From Hartmannibacter diazotrophicus (lineage in GTDB: Bacteria > Pseudomonadota > Alphaproteobacteria > Rhizobiales > Pleomorphomonadaceae): a stretch of 64,000 bases of DNA. The stretch spans positions 3,218,501 to 3,282,500 of the forward strand of contig NZ_LT960614.1 of NCBI RefSeq assembly GCF_900231165.1, read 5' to 3'. The translations under genes were made by a program, and so were the position numbers. The notes under the pieces were generated by a model. It searched no databases and was not told where the DNA came from. It saw only the letters and a program-made list of their open reading frames with translations. Each line of letters opens with the position of its first letter. Positions within the stretch are counted from its first letter, which is position 1. This document shows positions 36,553-45,578 of this stretch, piece by piece.

Positions 36553-37134
36553 CTAGTCGCGCCCTGTCCCGCCGACGACCTTGCCGGAAACCCCGTCGAA
36601 GGCCCCTCCGACCAGTTCGGCGTAAAGCAGCCGCGCGGGATCGACCGGACCCGGCATCTCGATGCGGCCGGGTGGCACGACGCGAAAGCCGAAGGGCCAG
36701 TAGTAGGGCAAGTCGCCGACAAGCAGCACAAGCCGGTGCCCCTCCTGGCGGGCGGCATCCATCGAGCGCCGCATCAGCATCTTGCCGATGCCCTTGTTCT
36801 TCAGGTGCGGCAGCACGGCCAGCGGTCCAAGCAGCAAGGCCGGCGTTGCCCCGATCTGGATCGGCGTCAGACGCACCGAGCCCACGATCTGCCCGTCAAG
36901 TTCGGCAACGCGGCCAACGCTCGCCTCCTGAGGAATCCCCTCGCGCAAGCGGAAGGCCGTGCGGGCATAGCGCCCCGGACCGAAGGTGATCTCGTGGATC
37001 GCTTCGATGTTGGCATCGTCTTCGATCTGCTCCAGCCGGCAAAGCGCCGGATCGGCAGGGCTGGCGATCGATTGGGAGGCGGAATCGGACGGCACGGGCG
37101 AAAATCCGGTGCCGCAACTGTCGGCGGTCTTCAT
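36553..37134 (-). CDS. GNAT-family N-acetyltransferase
   Basis: A 193-residue GNAT acyltransferase (YhbS-like). Core elements are FRLREGIPQEASVGRVAELDGQIVGSVRLTPIQIG and LGPLAVLPHLKNKGIGKMLMRRSMDAARQEGHRLVLLVGDLPYYWPFGF; the KNKGIGK loop binds the acetyl-CoA pyrophosphate. The substrate is not known. The ATG at 37134 is chosen because the conserved part begins about 35 residues later; an earlier in-frame start adds unconserved sequence. It is convergent with the MoxR operon, 6 bases apart. Confidence 0.88.
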   Translation of the reverse strand: MKTADSCGTGFSPVPSDSASQSIASPADPALCRLEQIEDDANIEAIHEITFGPGRYARTAFRLREGIPQEASVGRVAELDGQIVGSVRLTPIQIGATPALLLGPLAVLPHLKNKGIGKMLMRRSMDAARQEGHRLVLLVGDLPYYWPFGFRVVPPGRIEMPGPVDPARLLYAELVGGAFDGVSGKVVGGTGRD

Positions 37135-37646
37135 GTCGATTAGGTCCGCTGGAATGAACGAGGGGGCAATTGGAGCCCGCACTTGCCAGCAGACCGAACG
37201 GGGCGGATCAGGAAACCACCGTGGGGTCGAGGTCAGCACGCGGGCAACGGCAGTCGAGCGGCTTGAAGCCACTCTCCGTGCATCGTCGTCGCAAAATCCG
37301 CGAAACTGAGATCATCATGCTGATCCGGAAATCCCATTCCCCGGCACCACGCCGGACGTGATCGCCTATCACACCGGGCCCTTGCGAACAAGCACGCTTT
37401 GTCGCGCTCCCTTCGCAAATCGAGACAGACTGTTCACCGCCGTTTCGTGAACCACCAATTGCGCTATATGAAAAGGCAACGAGCGCGCGGAACGCGGTTT
37501 GCCCCTCTTCCTGCCCCAACGGGCAATGAGCGACTGGTCGCAAGGCTCCGGGACTCCTCCCGGCGCAAGGGGCACTGCATTCCGCAACGAGGTTGGCAAC
37601 GAAACGGGATCGGACCGGCGCAGGCCGCATCCGGCAAGAGGCGATT
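37135..37646. other. 510-bp intergenic region
   Basis: No convincing coding sequence on either strand. It carries the divergent promoters of the GNAT gene and the glutathionyl-hydroquinone reductase gene. No RNA gene, palindrome or terminator stands out. Confidence 0.4.
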
Positions 37647-38633
37647 ATGGGACTTCTGATTGACGGCGTCTGGCAGGACCAGTGGTATGACACCAGCAAG
37701 ACCGGTGGCCAGTTCAAACGTGAAGCGTCGAAATTCCGCAACTTCATCACCGCCGACGGCAGCCCCGGACCGACCGGCGAAGGCGGCTTCAAGGCCGAGG
37801 CGAACCGCTACCACCTCTATGTCTCGCTCGCCTGCCCCTGGGCGCACCGGACGCTGATCTTTCGCGAGTTGAAGGGCCTGACGGACCTCATCTCGGTCAC
37901 GGTGGTCGACCCGAAGATGGGCTCGCAAGGCTGGACGTTCCAGGAAGGCGGCGACCGCACGGACGACCCCAATTCCGATGCTCGCCGGCTCTATGAGGTC
38001 TATCTTCGCGCGGATCCTCAGATGACGGGCCGGGTGACGGTTCCCGTTCTCTGGGACAAGAAGACGAAGACCATCGTCTCCAACGAATCCTCCGAGATCA
38101 TCCGCATGTTCGACGAGGCCTTCGAGGGCCTCACAGGTCACCCGCCCGAGACCTATCCCCGGGAGCACCGCGAGGAAATCGATGCGGTCAATGCGCGCGT
38201 CTACGACACGGTCAACAACGGTGTTTACAAGGCGGGCTTCGCGACCACGCAGGACGCCTACGAGAAGGCCGTCGTTGAGCTGTTCGAAAGCCTCGACTGG
38301 CTGGAAATGCGTCTTTCAAGGCAGCGCTGGCTGGTGGGCCCACAGCCCACCGAGGCCGACTGGCGCCTCTTCACGACGCTGATCCGCTTCGATCCGGTCT
38401 ATGTCGGGCACTTCAAGTGCAACTTGCGCCGGATTGCCGACTATCCGGCGCTGCAGGACTATCTGCGCGATCTCTACCAGATGCCGGGCATCGCCGGGAC
38501 CGTGAACTTCGACCATATCAAGACGCATTATTACTGGAGCCACACGACCATCAATCCGACGCGGATTATCCCGAAGGGACCGGTCCTCGATCTCGACGCT
38601 CCGCATAAACGCGACCGGGTGCGCGCGGCCTGA
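37647..38633 (+). CDS. Glutathionyl-hydroquinone reductase (Xi-class GST)
   Basis: A 328-residue Xi-class glutathione transferase of the PcpF/YqjG family. It removes glutathione from glutathionyl-hydroquinones. The N-terminal thioredoxin-like domain carries the catalytic Cys63 in CPWAHRT; the Xi-class segments FRNFITADGSPGPTG, NESSEIIRMFDEAF, DWLEMRL, RWLVGPQPTEADWRLFTTLIRFDPVYVGHFKCN and HYYWSHTTINPTRIIPKGP are all present. The ATG at 37647 gives the family's usual MGLLIDG start. It is a single gene. Confidence 0.95.
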   Translation: MGLLIDGVWQDQWYDTSKTGGQFKREASKFRNFITADGSPGPTGEGGFKAEANRYHLYVSLACPWAHRTLIFRELKGLTDLISVTVVDPKMGSQGWTFQEGGDRTDDPNSDARRLYEVYLRADPQMTGRVTVPVLWDKKTKTIVSNESSEIIRMFDEAFEGLTGHPPETYPREHREEIDAVNARVYDTVNNGVYKAGFATTQDAYEKAVVELFESLDWLEMRLSRQRWLVGPQPTEADWRLFTTLIRFDPVYVGHFKCNLRRIADYPALQDYLRDLYQMPGIAGTVNFDHIKTHYYWSHTTINPTRIIPKGPVLDLDAPHKRDRVRAA

Positions 38634-38683
38634 CCCCTTGTCAGCCGTGCGTCCTGCCCGCGCCGAACAGCCCGTTTCCAACG

Positions 38684-39169
38684 CTACCAGCGATCGCTGT
38701 CGATCGGCTTTTGGCCCAACGCTTCGGCAATACGCTGGCGCGTCGCCTCTGAGGTGTCTTCCGGCAGTTCGTCGAAGTCGAAGAACTGCGCATCCCGGAT
38801 CTCGAAACTCGGAGCGATCTCCCTGATGCGATGCCATTGCCCCGGCCGGGAGCGGAACACGGCCACATGGTCCCGGTTCGCAAAGGCCTGATGAAAGTAG
38901 AGGGCAACGAATTCCGGTGGAGAATCCAGCGCGATACCGGTTTCTTCCTCGACTTCGCGCGACACGGCCTCGGCGGCGGATTCTCCCGGATCGACCGCCC
39001 CGCCGGGCAGGTGCCAGCCGGGCAGATAGCCATGGCGCACAAGCAGCACTCCCCGATCGGACAGCACGACACCGCGGACGCCGAGGGTCACGCCGTGACG
39101 CACGCGCCCGTATAGCGACCTGAGATGCGCGTAGACGAAGCGACCGTTCCCACGCCCGGACTTGACCAT
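38684..39169 (-). CDS. Nudix hydrolase
   Basis: A 161-residue Nudix protein. The Nudix box is GWHLPGGAVDPGESAAEAVSREVEEETGI, complete with the REVEEETG metal-binding glutamates. An unusual N-terminal 25 residues (basic, RFVYAHLRSLYGRVRHG) precede the domain. The substrate is unknown; members often act on nucleoside diphosphate derivatives. It is convergent with the hydroquinone reductase gene. Confidence 0.9.
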   Translation of the reverse strand: MVKSGRGNGRFVYAHLRSLYGRVRHGVTLGVRGVVLSDRGVLLVRHGYLPGWHLPGGAVDPGESAAEAVSREVEEETGIALDSPPEFVALYFHQAFANRDHVAVFRSRPGQWHRIREIAPSFEIRDAQFFDFDELPEDTSEATRQRIAEALGQKPIDSDRW

Positions 39170-39373
39170 TTTTTCATCAATCCTTGGTGATGATTAATTG
39201 TTGTAATTATTAAATTTTTCGTGATGACGCCCATGCGTGGCGCGCATTGCTGCCCAGCATTTGCGCATCTTCTGTCCGCGCCGATTTGGACCTATATCAA
39301 CCCTGCCAGCAACGATAGGCGATGCCTGTTGTTGGTATGGCTTCCAATTCAACAACCCTAGAAGATACTCATC

Positions 39374-39490
39374 ATGTTGTCCCTGCTTCGTCGTCAGCCC
39401 GCCGCCCTGCGTCGTTATACTTGGTCGCCGGCGATCGATCTGACCAACCCGCGCATTCTCGCATCTCTGCTGGCCCTTTACGCCCGCTGA
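39374..39490 (+). CDS. Small ORF, 38 codons, in a terminator-ended transcript
   Basis: ATG at 39374 to TGA at 39490 encodes a basic 38-residue peptide, MLSLLRRQPAALRRYTWSP followed by an amphipathic end (LASLLALYAR). Its codon use (GCC, CTG, CGT, CGC) looks coding. The ribosome site is weak (AGAAGA). Downstream, two hairpins and a strong intrinsic terminator (39611-39662) end the transcript just before the phosphoesterase gene. It could be a true small protein, a leader peptide, or an open frame inside a regulatory RNA. I know no family for it. Confidence 0.45.
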   Translation: MLSLLRRQPAALRRYTWSPAIDLTNPRILASLLALYAR

Positions 39491-39512
39491 TCGGCGAGCG
39501 CTGCGACAGTGC

Positions 39513-39543
39513 CCCTGCCAGGTCCTGACACCGGGAGGCAGGG
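39513..39543 (+). other. Hairpin between small ORF and terminator
   Basis: The arms CCCTGCC and GGCAGGG flank a 17-base loop, 22 bases after the small ORF stop. It could be a pause or anti-terminator-type hairpin or part of a small RNA. Confidence 0.45.
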
Positions 39544-39610
39544 TGAGCCATCGCAATCCGGAAGCCTCGTCCGTCACGGCGGACATGGTCCATTCCGTAG
39601 TTCCAGTTGC

Positions 39611-39662
39611 AACGGACCGCGTCCCTGGGCCTAGGAGCCTTGGTTGACGCGGTCCGTTTTTT
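39611..39662 (+). terminator. Strong intrinsic terminator
   Basis: A 13-bp perfect stem (arm AACGGACCGCGTC) with a 22-base loop is followed by TTTTTT at 39657-39662. It ends a plus-strand transcript that includes the small ORF, 48 bases before the start of the phosphoesterase gene. Confidence 0.9.
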
Positions 39663-39710
39663 CTTGCTCGGCGCTTTACGATCACCCAAGGCTCGGCTAA
39701 GGCCTCAAGG

Positions 39711-40625
39711 ATGTTTCGTCTCGCCCATCTGTCCGATCCGCATATCGGCCCCATTCCCGCTCCCACCTTCTCCGAACTCGCGAGCAAGCGGGTGCTCGGC
39801 TACATCAACTGGAAGCGGAACCGGGCAACCTCGCTGCGCGGCGACATCCTGCTGCGCCTGATTGCCGAAATCCACGCCCGGACGCCGGACCATATCGCCG
39901 TGACCGGCGATCTCGTGAACATTGCCCTGAAATCCGAACTGGAGCCCGCCCGCGCGTTCCTGGAATCGCTCGGACCATCTTATGATGTATCTGTCGTTCC
40001 AGGCAACCATGACGCGTACGTGCCCGGCGCACTCGCGCGGGCCACGGAAGCCTGGGCCCCCTATATGTGCGGCGACGGCGAGCGCAAACCGATGTGGCCC
40101 TATGTCCGCCGGCGCGGCGACGTCGCCATCATCGGCACCTCCAGCGCACGCGCCAGCGCCCCCTTCCTCGCAACGGGCACCTTCTCCGACCGTCAGCAGC
40201 ACGGTCTGGAGGAAGCGCTCAACCAGTTGCGCAAGGAAGGCCTCTTCCGCATCATACTCATCCATCACCCCCCGTTTCAAAGGGCGACGACCTGGCACAA
40301 GCGTCTCATCGGCGCGTCGAGGGTTCGTCAGGCGATCCGCCGCTGCGGCGCCGAACTCGTGCTGCACGGGCACACGCACCTGCCGACCCGCATGACCATC
40401 GAAGGACGCGACGGCGCAGTCGACGTCGTCGGGGTCAGCGCCGCGAGCCAGGAGCCCGGCGGCCACAAGCCGCCGTCAGGTTATAATCTGTTTGAAATCG
40501 AGCGCCGGGGCAACGAAGGCTGGAACCTGCAGCACACCGAATGGCGCTTCAGCGCACGGACGGGCACCTTCGAGGATCTGGCCATTCACACGACAAAAAT
40601 CGCGCGGCAATTCGCACCCGACTGA
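39711..40625 (+). CDS. Calcineurin-like metallophosphoesterase
   Basis: A 304-residue metallophosphoesterase. The metal-ligand series is complete: D9-x-H11 in HLSDPHIG, GD in AVTGDLVN, GNHD in VVPGNHDAY, a His in LIHHPPF and HGHTH near residue 224. Members cleave phosphodiesters or phosphomonoesters, including cyclic nucleotides and lipid A precursors; the substrate is not known here. It begins just after an intrinsic terminator, so its expression could be controlled by readthrough or by its own promoter. Confidence 0.93.
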   Translation: MFRLAHLSDPHIGPIPAPTFSELASKRVLGYINWKRNRATSLRGDILLRLIAEIHARTPDHIAVTGDLVNIALKSELEPARAFLESLGPSYDVSVVPGNHDAYVPGALARATEAWAPYMCGDGERKPMWPYVRRRGDVAIIGTSSARASAPFLATGTFSDRQQHGLEEALNQLRKEGLFRIILIHHPPFQRATTWHKRLIGASRVRQAIRRCGAELVLHGHTHLPTRMTIEGRDGAVDVVGVSAASQEPGGHKPPSGYNLFEIERRGNEGWNLQHTEWRFSARTGTFEDLAIHTTKIARQFAPD

Positions 40626-40657
40626 ACAGTTCGCCACAGGATGCGAAAATGATTCGG

Positions 40658-40681
40658 GCAAGGGCCCGGCAGGGCCCTTGC
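40658..40681. terminator. Hairpin at a convergent gene end
   Basis: A perfect 10-bp stem (arm GCAAGGGCCC, 4-base loop) lies between the phosphoesterase stop and the end of the convergent gene. No T-run follows on either side, so termination is only likely by position. Confidence 0.5.
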
Positions 40682-40683
40682 GG

Positions 40684-41280
40684 TCAGGCCGGAATGCGGA
40701 ACCAGGCAAAGGCCATCAACGCCGCAATCCCAAGAGCAGCGCCGAGCACAAGCAGCAGCAATCCCCAGAGCATGTTGCGTCCTGCGGGCTTCGCCTCGCT
40801 CGCCGCCACGGTGCTCTCGTCCAGCCCGCCCATGGGCACGAGGCGTTTCTGCACATAATCGACCTCGAGCAATTTTTCCCGCTCCACGAGGCGTTCGGCA
40901 AGGTAGTTGGTCACCGCGTCGGCGATGTCGTCCATGTCCGCCGTCTCGTGGAGCGTGGTGCGCCCGAGACGCGTGTCCTTCAGCAGCCGGTAACTGCGCC
41001 GGTCCCGGCCGATCACGACATGCGTGGTCGGATCGAGCCAGAGGCGCGGCGGCGTACCGGGCATGATCTTGAGGACGAAGTAGCCGTCGTCGAGAGGCAC
41101 TTCGCCGAAGACGCCATCGAGTTCCTCGGCCAGGAGCATCAGCCGCGCCCGCTCCGCCTCGAAAAGATCGGCGAAAGCGTCGACCCGGTCGGCCTCGGCG
41201 ATGCGCACCCTCCTCACCGCGTCGGACAAGCGGCGTACCTTCTTGGCCTCGCCGGTCGTTTCGTTCAGCCCATCCTGCAT
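40684..41280 (-). CDS. Tail-anchored membrane protein, unknown function
   Basis: A 198-residue protein. A soluble part (about 1-165; for example FVLKIMPGTPPRLWLDPTTHVVIGRDRRSYRLLKDTRLGRTTLHETADMDDIADAVTNYLAERLVEREKLLEVDY) is followed by one C-terminal helix (MLWGLLLLVLGAALGIAALMAFAWF). I do not recognise the family by function. The ATG at 41280 is the first reasonable start. Confidence 0.75.
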   Translation of the reverse strand: MQDGLNETTGEAKKVRRLSDAVRRVRIAEADRVDAFADLFEAERARLMLLAEELDGVFGEVPLDDGYFVLKIMPGTPPRLWLDPTTHVVIGRDRRSYRLLKDTRLGRTTLHETADMDDIADAVTNYLAERLVEREKLLEVDYVQKRLVPMGGLDESTVAASEAKPAGRNMLWGLLLLVLGAALGIAALMAFAWFRIPA

Positions 41281-41588
41281 TCCATATGCTCCCGAAAACC
41301 AGGTCGAATCGCTGCGTTCAAGCCGCTCCTGCCAGTGACATCGAAGCTGGTCCGCGCGGATTCAAACAAATAAATCAACGCCGCATCTCGGCCGCGCAGG
41401 TCACCTGCCCGGTCTTTCGAAGCATCGGTCTGCGCTTGAAATTCGGCCTCGGGCCAAGCGGCAGCCATGCCAACCCATCACTGTATATTAAGCGAAAATT
41501 TACGCTGTTGGCGAGCAAATTGCTCATGGCCGGATGGCCACCGCGATCTTTTTTCACGTCTTTGTCAGCAGTGTGATCCTGCCACCGC
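41281..41588. other. 300-bp intergenic region
   Basis: No convincing gene. It contains the promoter of the tail-anchored protein gene and the end region of cobU. Between 41470 and 41530 it is AT-rich. No terminator was identified after cobU. Confidence 0.4.
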
Positions 41589-42128
41589 TTATTTCACCTG
41601 CATCGGCAATCCGGCAACGACGAAGTAAACGCGATCGGCCAGTGCCGCCACCTTCTGGTTGAGCCGCCCGGCCTCGTCGCGAAAGGCGCGCGCCAGCGCA
41701 TTGTCCGGAACGATGCCAAGCCCCGTCTCGTTGGCGATCAGCACGACGGGCGAGGCACAATCAGCAAGCGCCGCGACCAGCCTGTCGGAATGGTCGCCGA
41801 CACTTTGGCCGGCAAGCAGGAGGTTCGTCACCCAGAGCGTCAGGCAGTCGACGAGGATCGGCACCCCGTCGCCGCTTCGGGCACGGATGGCGTCAGCCAG
41901 TGCCAGCGGTTCCTCGATGGTCACGAAACGATCGGCCCGGTCGGCCTGATGCTGCCGGATCCTGAGCGCCATTTCCTCGTCATGCGCTTCGGCTGTTGCG
42001 AGAAAGACGCCTCGGCCATGGCCGAGGCCTTCGGCCATCCCGAGGGTCAGCCGCTCCCCGAACGCCGTCTTGCCGGAGCGCGCGCCGCCAAGCACCAGAG
42101 TAACGCCCGCCCGGGCTTCCTCGGACAT
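41589..42128 (-). CDS. cobU: Adenosylcobinamide kinase / adenosylcobinamide-phosphate guanylyltransferase
   Basis: A 179-residue bifunctional enzyme of cobalamin assembly (CobU; CobP in aerobic nomenclature). The P-loop GGARSGKT (residues 14-21) is followed by the guanylyl-acceptor region FLATAEAHDEEMALRIRQHQADR with its conserved His, then TIEEPLALADA and LVDCLTLWVTNLLL. It phosphorylates adenosylcobinamide and attaches GMP. No other cob gene lies in the window, and I found no cobalamin riboswitch in front of it, so it is an isolated cob gene here. Confidence 0.95.
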   Translation of the reverse strand: MSEEARAGVTLVLGGARSGKTAFGERLTLGMAEGLGHGRGVFLATAEAHDEEMALRIRQHQADRADRFVTIEEPLALADAIRARSGDGVPILVDCLTLWVTNLLLAGQSVGDHSDRLVAALADCASPVVLIANETGLGIVPDNALARAFRDEAGRLNQKVAALADRVYFVVAGLPMQVK

Positions 42129-42160
42129 GTGGTTCAGCCTTCAACAAGGATCGGATGGAA

Positions 42161-42181
42161 TGCCAGCCGTCGCGGCTGGCA
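42161..42181. other. 9-bp perfect hairpin upstream of cobU
   Basis: TGCCAGCCG and CGGCTGGCA flank a 3-base loop, 33 bases before the cobU start and 100 bases after the histidine kinase stop. It has no T-run. The region lacks the conserved boxes of a B12 riboswitch. Confidence 0.4.
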
Positions 42182-42282
42182 GCGTGGTTCAACGAACATC
42201 CAAGGCAAACTGCAACGGATGGCCCGATGACCGGAAGGGCACGGCACAGGTTGTCCCCATCAAACATCGACGAGGACGTCGG

Positions 42283-43938
42283 TCAGCCGGAGGCCGCCTC
42301 CCGCCCCTCCTCATCGGCCGACTCGTCGAGCACGTAGCCGCCGCGGGGGAGTTCCAGCGTGAACACGGCTCCCTGCCCCGGATGTCCTTCGGCCTGGATC
42401 TTCCAGCCATGCCGTTCGCAGGCCGCCCGGCAGATGGCAAGACCGATGCCCGTGCCGGGAAACTCGCTGCGATTGTGAAGCCTGGTGAACGGCTCGAAGA
42501 TCTTCTTCGCATGCTCGTTTTCGAAGCCGATGCCATTGTCGGCCACCTCGATCGACAGCCTCCTGCGCGGGAGCAATGAGACCTTGATGTCGATCTCCGG
42601 CGGCACGCCGTCCCTAGCGTATTTGATCGCGTTGGTCACCAGATTCTGCAGGATGTGGTCTAGAAGGAGACGGTCGGCGAGCAGTCGCACGGACGGGCCG
42701 GACAGCCGGATAATGGCGCCGCTCTCCGATATCGACTGCGACAGCGTGAACTGCACGTCCTGGATTGCCTGAAGCAGATCGCATTCCGTCAGTTCCACGC
42801 GCCGGTTCGAGGCTCTCGAATAGGCCAGCAGATCGGACACCACACTGCGCGCCCGCAGGGCCGCATCGCGGACGACATCGGCCGCATAGTGGACATCCTC
42901 CGCCTGGCCATGCGCCAACGCCTCGCGCAGCATGTCGGCGTAGAGCACGATCTTCCTGAGCGGCTCCTGCATGTCGTGCGACGCAATATAGGCGAACTGC
43001 TCAAGGGATTCGTTTGCCCGCACCAGCGTTTGCTGCTGCTGTTCCATTGCCCGCCGGGCCCGGTTCCGCTCGGTGACATCGACGACCTGATTGTAAAAGA
43101 GCTGCTGATCGGCCAGAGGATCGTCGCCCTGCTTGAGGGAGACCTCCGCCTCGATGATCGTCCCGTCCTTGCGGACATAGGAAACGTCCAACTCGCTGAT
43201 CAATCCGCCACAGCGATCCAGTTCGGCCCGCCAATCCATGGCCGCGAGACGCTGGCGCGACTCCTCGTCGACGAATCTCCAGGCTTCCATGCCGATGGCT
43301 TCGTCCCGCGTGTAACCCAGTTTCTTCAGCCACGCGTCGCTTGCATCGACGAGACGAACCTGCGCATCGACGATGAACAGCAAGGCCGGCGCACCACGGA
43401 AACTGCGAAGGAAATACTGCTCGCGCAGGGCGGCCTCGGCTTGCGCCGTCTCCAGTTCGGCCGTCCGTTCCTTGACCTTGCGTTCCAGATCGCCGCGCAT
43501 GGCTGCCAGTTCGAGGTTGATCGCATCATTCTCCGCCACACGCCGGGCGAGCTCGGCATTGACGCGCGTCATGTCATCGCGGCTCGGCAACAGGACGAAC
43601 CTTGGCAGCATCACCCAGAACAAGACCGCCGCGATCCCCACGAGCAGCGCCGAGACCAGACGCGCGAGGGTCGAACTCCAGTGGAGAGGCTGCCACATGG
43701 AAGCCGCGTCCACCGCGAAGGTGATGGCGAGCGCAAGAAACAGCAGACCGAAGAGCGCGAAGACGCCCGCGAAGGATCGCTCGAGACGCCGGCGGAGAAA
43801 GACGGCAAATCCGACGCAGAGAAGCAGGAGAAAGAAGGCGATCAGGGATTCGGTAACGACGTGAACCCAGACAAGGGTCGGATCCCAGCCCATCGTCGCG
43901 CCGCGCGACAGCACCTGTTCGCCGGCCGCACCGTTCAC
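42283..43938 (-). CDS. Membrane-bound PAS-domain sensor histidine kinase (orphan)
   Basis: A 551-residue kinase. Three N-terminal helices (about residues 20-110: VWVHVVTESLIAFFLLLLCVGF, GVFALFGLLFLALAITF, VSALLVGIAAVLFWVML) lead to a coiled coil, a PAS/PAC domain (FLRSFRGAPALLFIVDAQVRLVDAS to VDVTERN), an H-box YIASHDMQEPLRK and an ATPase domain (LLDHILQNLVTNAIKYA, VADNGIGF, GTGIGLAICRAACERHG). GTG at 43938 is preferred because GGAGGA lies 6 bases before it. No response regulator is adjacent. Its H-box resembles that of the soluble kinase at 8803. Confidence 0.9.
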   Translation of the reverse strand: MNGAAGEQVLSRGATMGWDPTLVWVHVVTESLIAFFLLLLCVGFAVFLRRRLERSFAGVFALFGLLFLALAITFAVDAASMWQPLHWSSTLARLVSALLVGIAAVLFWVMLPRFVLLPSRDDMTRVNAELARRVAENDAINLELAAMRGDLERKVKERTAELETAQAEAALREQYFLRSFRGAPALLFIVDAQVRLVDASDAWLKKLGYTRDEAIGMEAWRFVDEESRQRLAAMDWRAELDRCGGLISELDVSYVRKDGTIIEAEVSLKQGDDPLADQQLFYNQVVDVTERNRARRAMEQQQQTLVRANESLEQFAYIASHDMQEPLRKIVLYADMLREALAHGQAEDVHYAADVVRDAALRARSVVSDLLAYSRASNRRVELTECDLLQAIQDVQFTLSQSISESGAIIRLSGPSVRLLADRLLLDHILQNLVTNAIKYARDGVPPEIDIKVSLLPRRRLSIEVADNGIGFENEHAKKIFEPFTRLHNRSEFPGTGIGLAICRAACERHGWKIQAEGHPGQGAVFTLELPRGGYVLDESADEEGREAASG

Positions 43939-44404
43939 AGCCAATCCTCCGAGGAAATGGCGCGCGCCCTGCTCCACGGCCCCGATCCGTGCCTGCAAGC
44001 CGCCGGTCCACCGGGCGCCGGCATGGCCGCCGCCGGGCCGAAGCGGCTACGAACCCATGCATGGCCCCGGACTGCCCATTTCGAATTCACTTGATCACAC
44101 ATGACGGCTCTGTTGCCTCGGGAGGTCCGCGTCTTTCTGGCGGTTGCTGCCATCGCCACGGTTCGTCGATGGCTTGCCGAGTTCGAAATAATGGCAAGTC
44201 CGGCACGCACGCAGAATTCAAGGCTGCACACACGACAACTATCGGACCTCGAACACGATTTTTATCATAGCAAATCAGGAAATCGAAGCATCCGACAGAA
44301 TACTGACGTCACGAGAACTTGGTCAGGTTGAGGCGGCATCTCTCGCGATCGGACCGAGGACTGGCGCCCGGTTCGGGATTTTTCCGCGCCTTCGAAGCCC
44401 TTCG
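43939..44404. other. 465-bp intergenic region
   Basis: No gene is supported. It lies between the kinase and the RpiR regulator, both on the minus strand. It is somewhat AT-richer around 44180-44330. No terminator or RNA gene was recognised. Confidence 0.4.
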
Positions 44405-45250
44405 CTACGACCGCAGCGCATCGATGAGGGCAATACGCCGCACCGTCGTCTCCCCCATCACCTCGGTGACGGCGGCAATCACCGCCTCCATCAGCCCCAG
44501 AAGCGCCACCATGGAATCCCATCGCGAGGGAACGGGAACGCGCGCCGCAAGCACATGCCGGGCATGGCGGGCGACGGGGGAAAGCCACTGGTCGGTGACG
44601 AGGATGATGGTCACGCCCCGCTCGGCGGCGGCCTGGGCAAAAAAGGCAAGGTCTTCCTGATAGCGGCGAATGTCGAAGATCACCAGAACGTCGCGGGCCC
44701 CCATGTCGAGAAGCATGTCGCGCCAGTTCGACGTCTGTCCGCTGACATGCGTGACCCCCGGCCGGACAACGCGCAGATGGGCGGCGGTGTGGGCCGCCAG
44801 CGCGTCCGAAAACCGTCCGCCGACGGTATGGACCGGACGACGGGCATCGCCGAGCAGCTTGACCACCGCATCGAATTCGGATGTCGGAACGCGATCGAAG
44901 GTCTCGCGGATATTCTCGATGAGCGCATCGCGAAAGACGTTGAACGGGCTGCGCTCGGCCGCATCGACCGCCGACTGGTAGCCCGCCTTCATCAGGGGCG
45001 ACTGGCTCTGCTTGTCGAGTTCGTCGCGCAGCGATCGCTGGAAGTCCGGATATCCGGAAAAGCCGAGCCGCGCGACGAAGCGGAGAATCGTCGGCGCGCT
45101 GACGTTGGCCCTGCGGGCAAACTCGGCCACCGTCTCCAGTCCGGCGATCGGGTAGTTGGCCAGGAGCACATGGGCAGCCTTGCGCTCGGTCGGCGTGAAA
45201 ACCTGCAGATCGTTCCTGATCCGCTCGGCAATCGTCTCCTGATCGGCCAT
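44405..45250 (-). CDS. RpiR-family transcriptional regulator
   Basis: A 281-residue regulator: N-terminal helix-turn-helix (FTPTERKAAHVLLANYPIAGLETVAEFARRANVSAPTILRFVARLGFSGYPDFQRSLRDEL) and a C-terminal SIS (sugar-isomerase) effector domain (VHTVGGRFSDALAAHTAAHL, GVTIILVTDQWLSPVARHA). The ATG at 45250 is chosen (AAAGG upstream). It stands divergent from the glutamylation-like gene set at 45579-52028 and is its probable local regulator. RpiR proteins usually sense a sugar phosphate; in this context the ligand may be a catabolic intermediate. Confidence 0.92.
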   Translation of the reverse strand: MADQETIAERIRNDLQVFTPTERKAAHVLLANYPIAGLETVAEFARRANVSAPTILRFVARLGFSGYPDFQRSLRDELDKQSQSPLMKAGYQSAVDAAERSPFNVFRDALIENIRETFDRVPTSEFDAVVKLLGDARRPVHTVGGRFSDALAAHTAAHLRVVRPGVTHVSGQTSNWRDMLLDMGARDVLVIFDIRRYQEDLAFFAQAAAERGVTIILVTDQWLSPVARHARHVLAARVPVPSRWDSMVALLGLMEAVIAAVTEVMGETTVRRIALIDALRS

Positions 45251-45378
45251 GCAGCAACCTTTGTCGGCGTGTGTGAGAAAGCAGTCCCCAAAACGCAGCA
45301 TCTTACCACCGGCGACGGATCACAAGATGCAGCGAGGGATCGTCGGCCGGCATTGCACATCAAAGCGACATACATTGC

Positions 45379-45404
45379 CATGTGCGTAACGAACATTACA
45401 TGTG
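45379..45404. promoter_or_regulatory. Candidate operator in the RpiR divergent region
   Basis: CATGT...ACATG arms enclose GTAA-N6-TTAC (centre about 45391), an inverted repeat between the divergent rpiR and amidohydrolase genes. TTGACT at 45405-45410 right next to it could be a -35 element. It is a plausible RpiR binding site. Confidence 0.4.
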
Positions 45405-45578
45405 TTGACTGTAGACCGCGATCTGGCAATTCTGGAACAGAAGCCCTTCCCGAAGCCCGCTGGACAGAAGTCCGCCCGCTTCACCGAAATCGCCCACCGG
45501 TATCCAGTCTCCGCCTCAAAAAGGTCGGGACCGTTTCGCGCGTCGCGATGAAAAGACAAGAAGGCCAGAGGAAAGAAT

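Noticed and set aside
42129..42282. Cobalamin riboswitch in front of cobU
   Set aside because: Only a 9-bp hairpin is present; the conserved B12-box and core segments could not be found.
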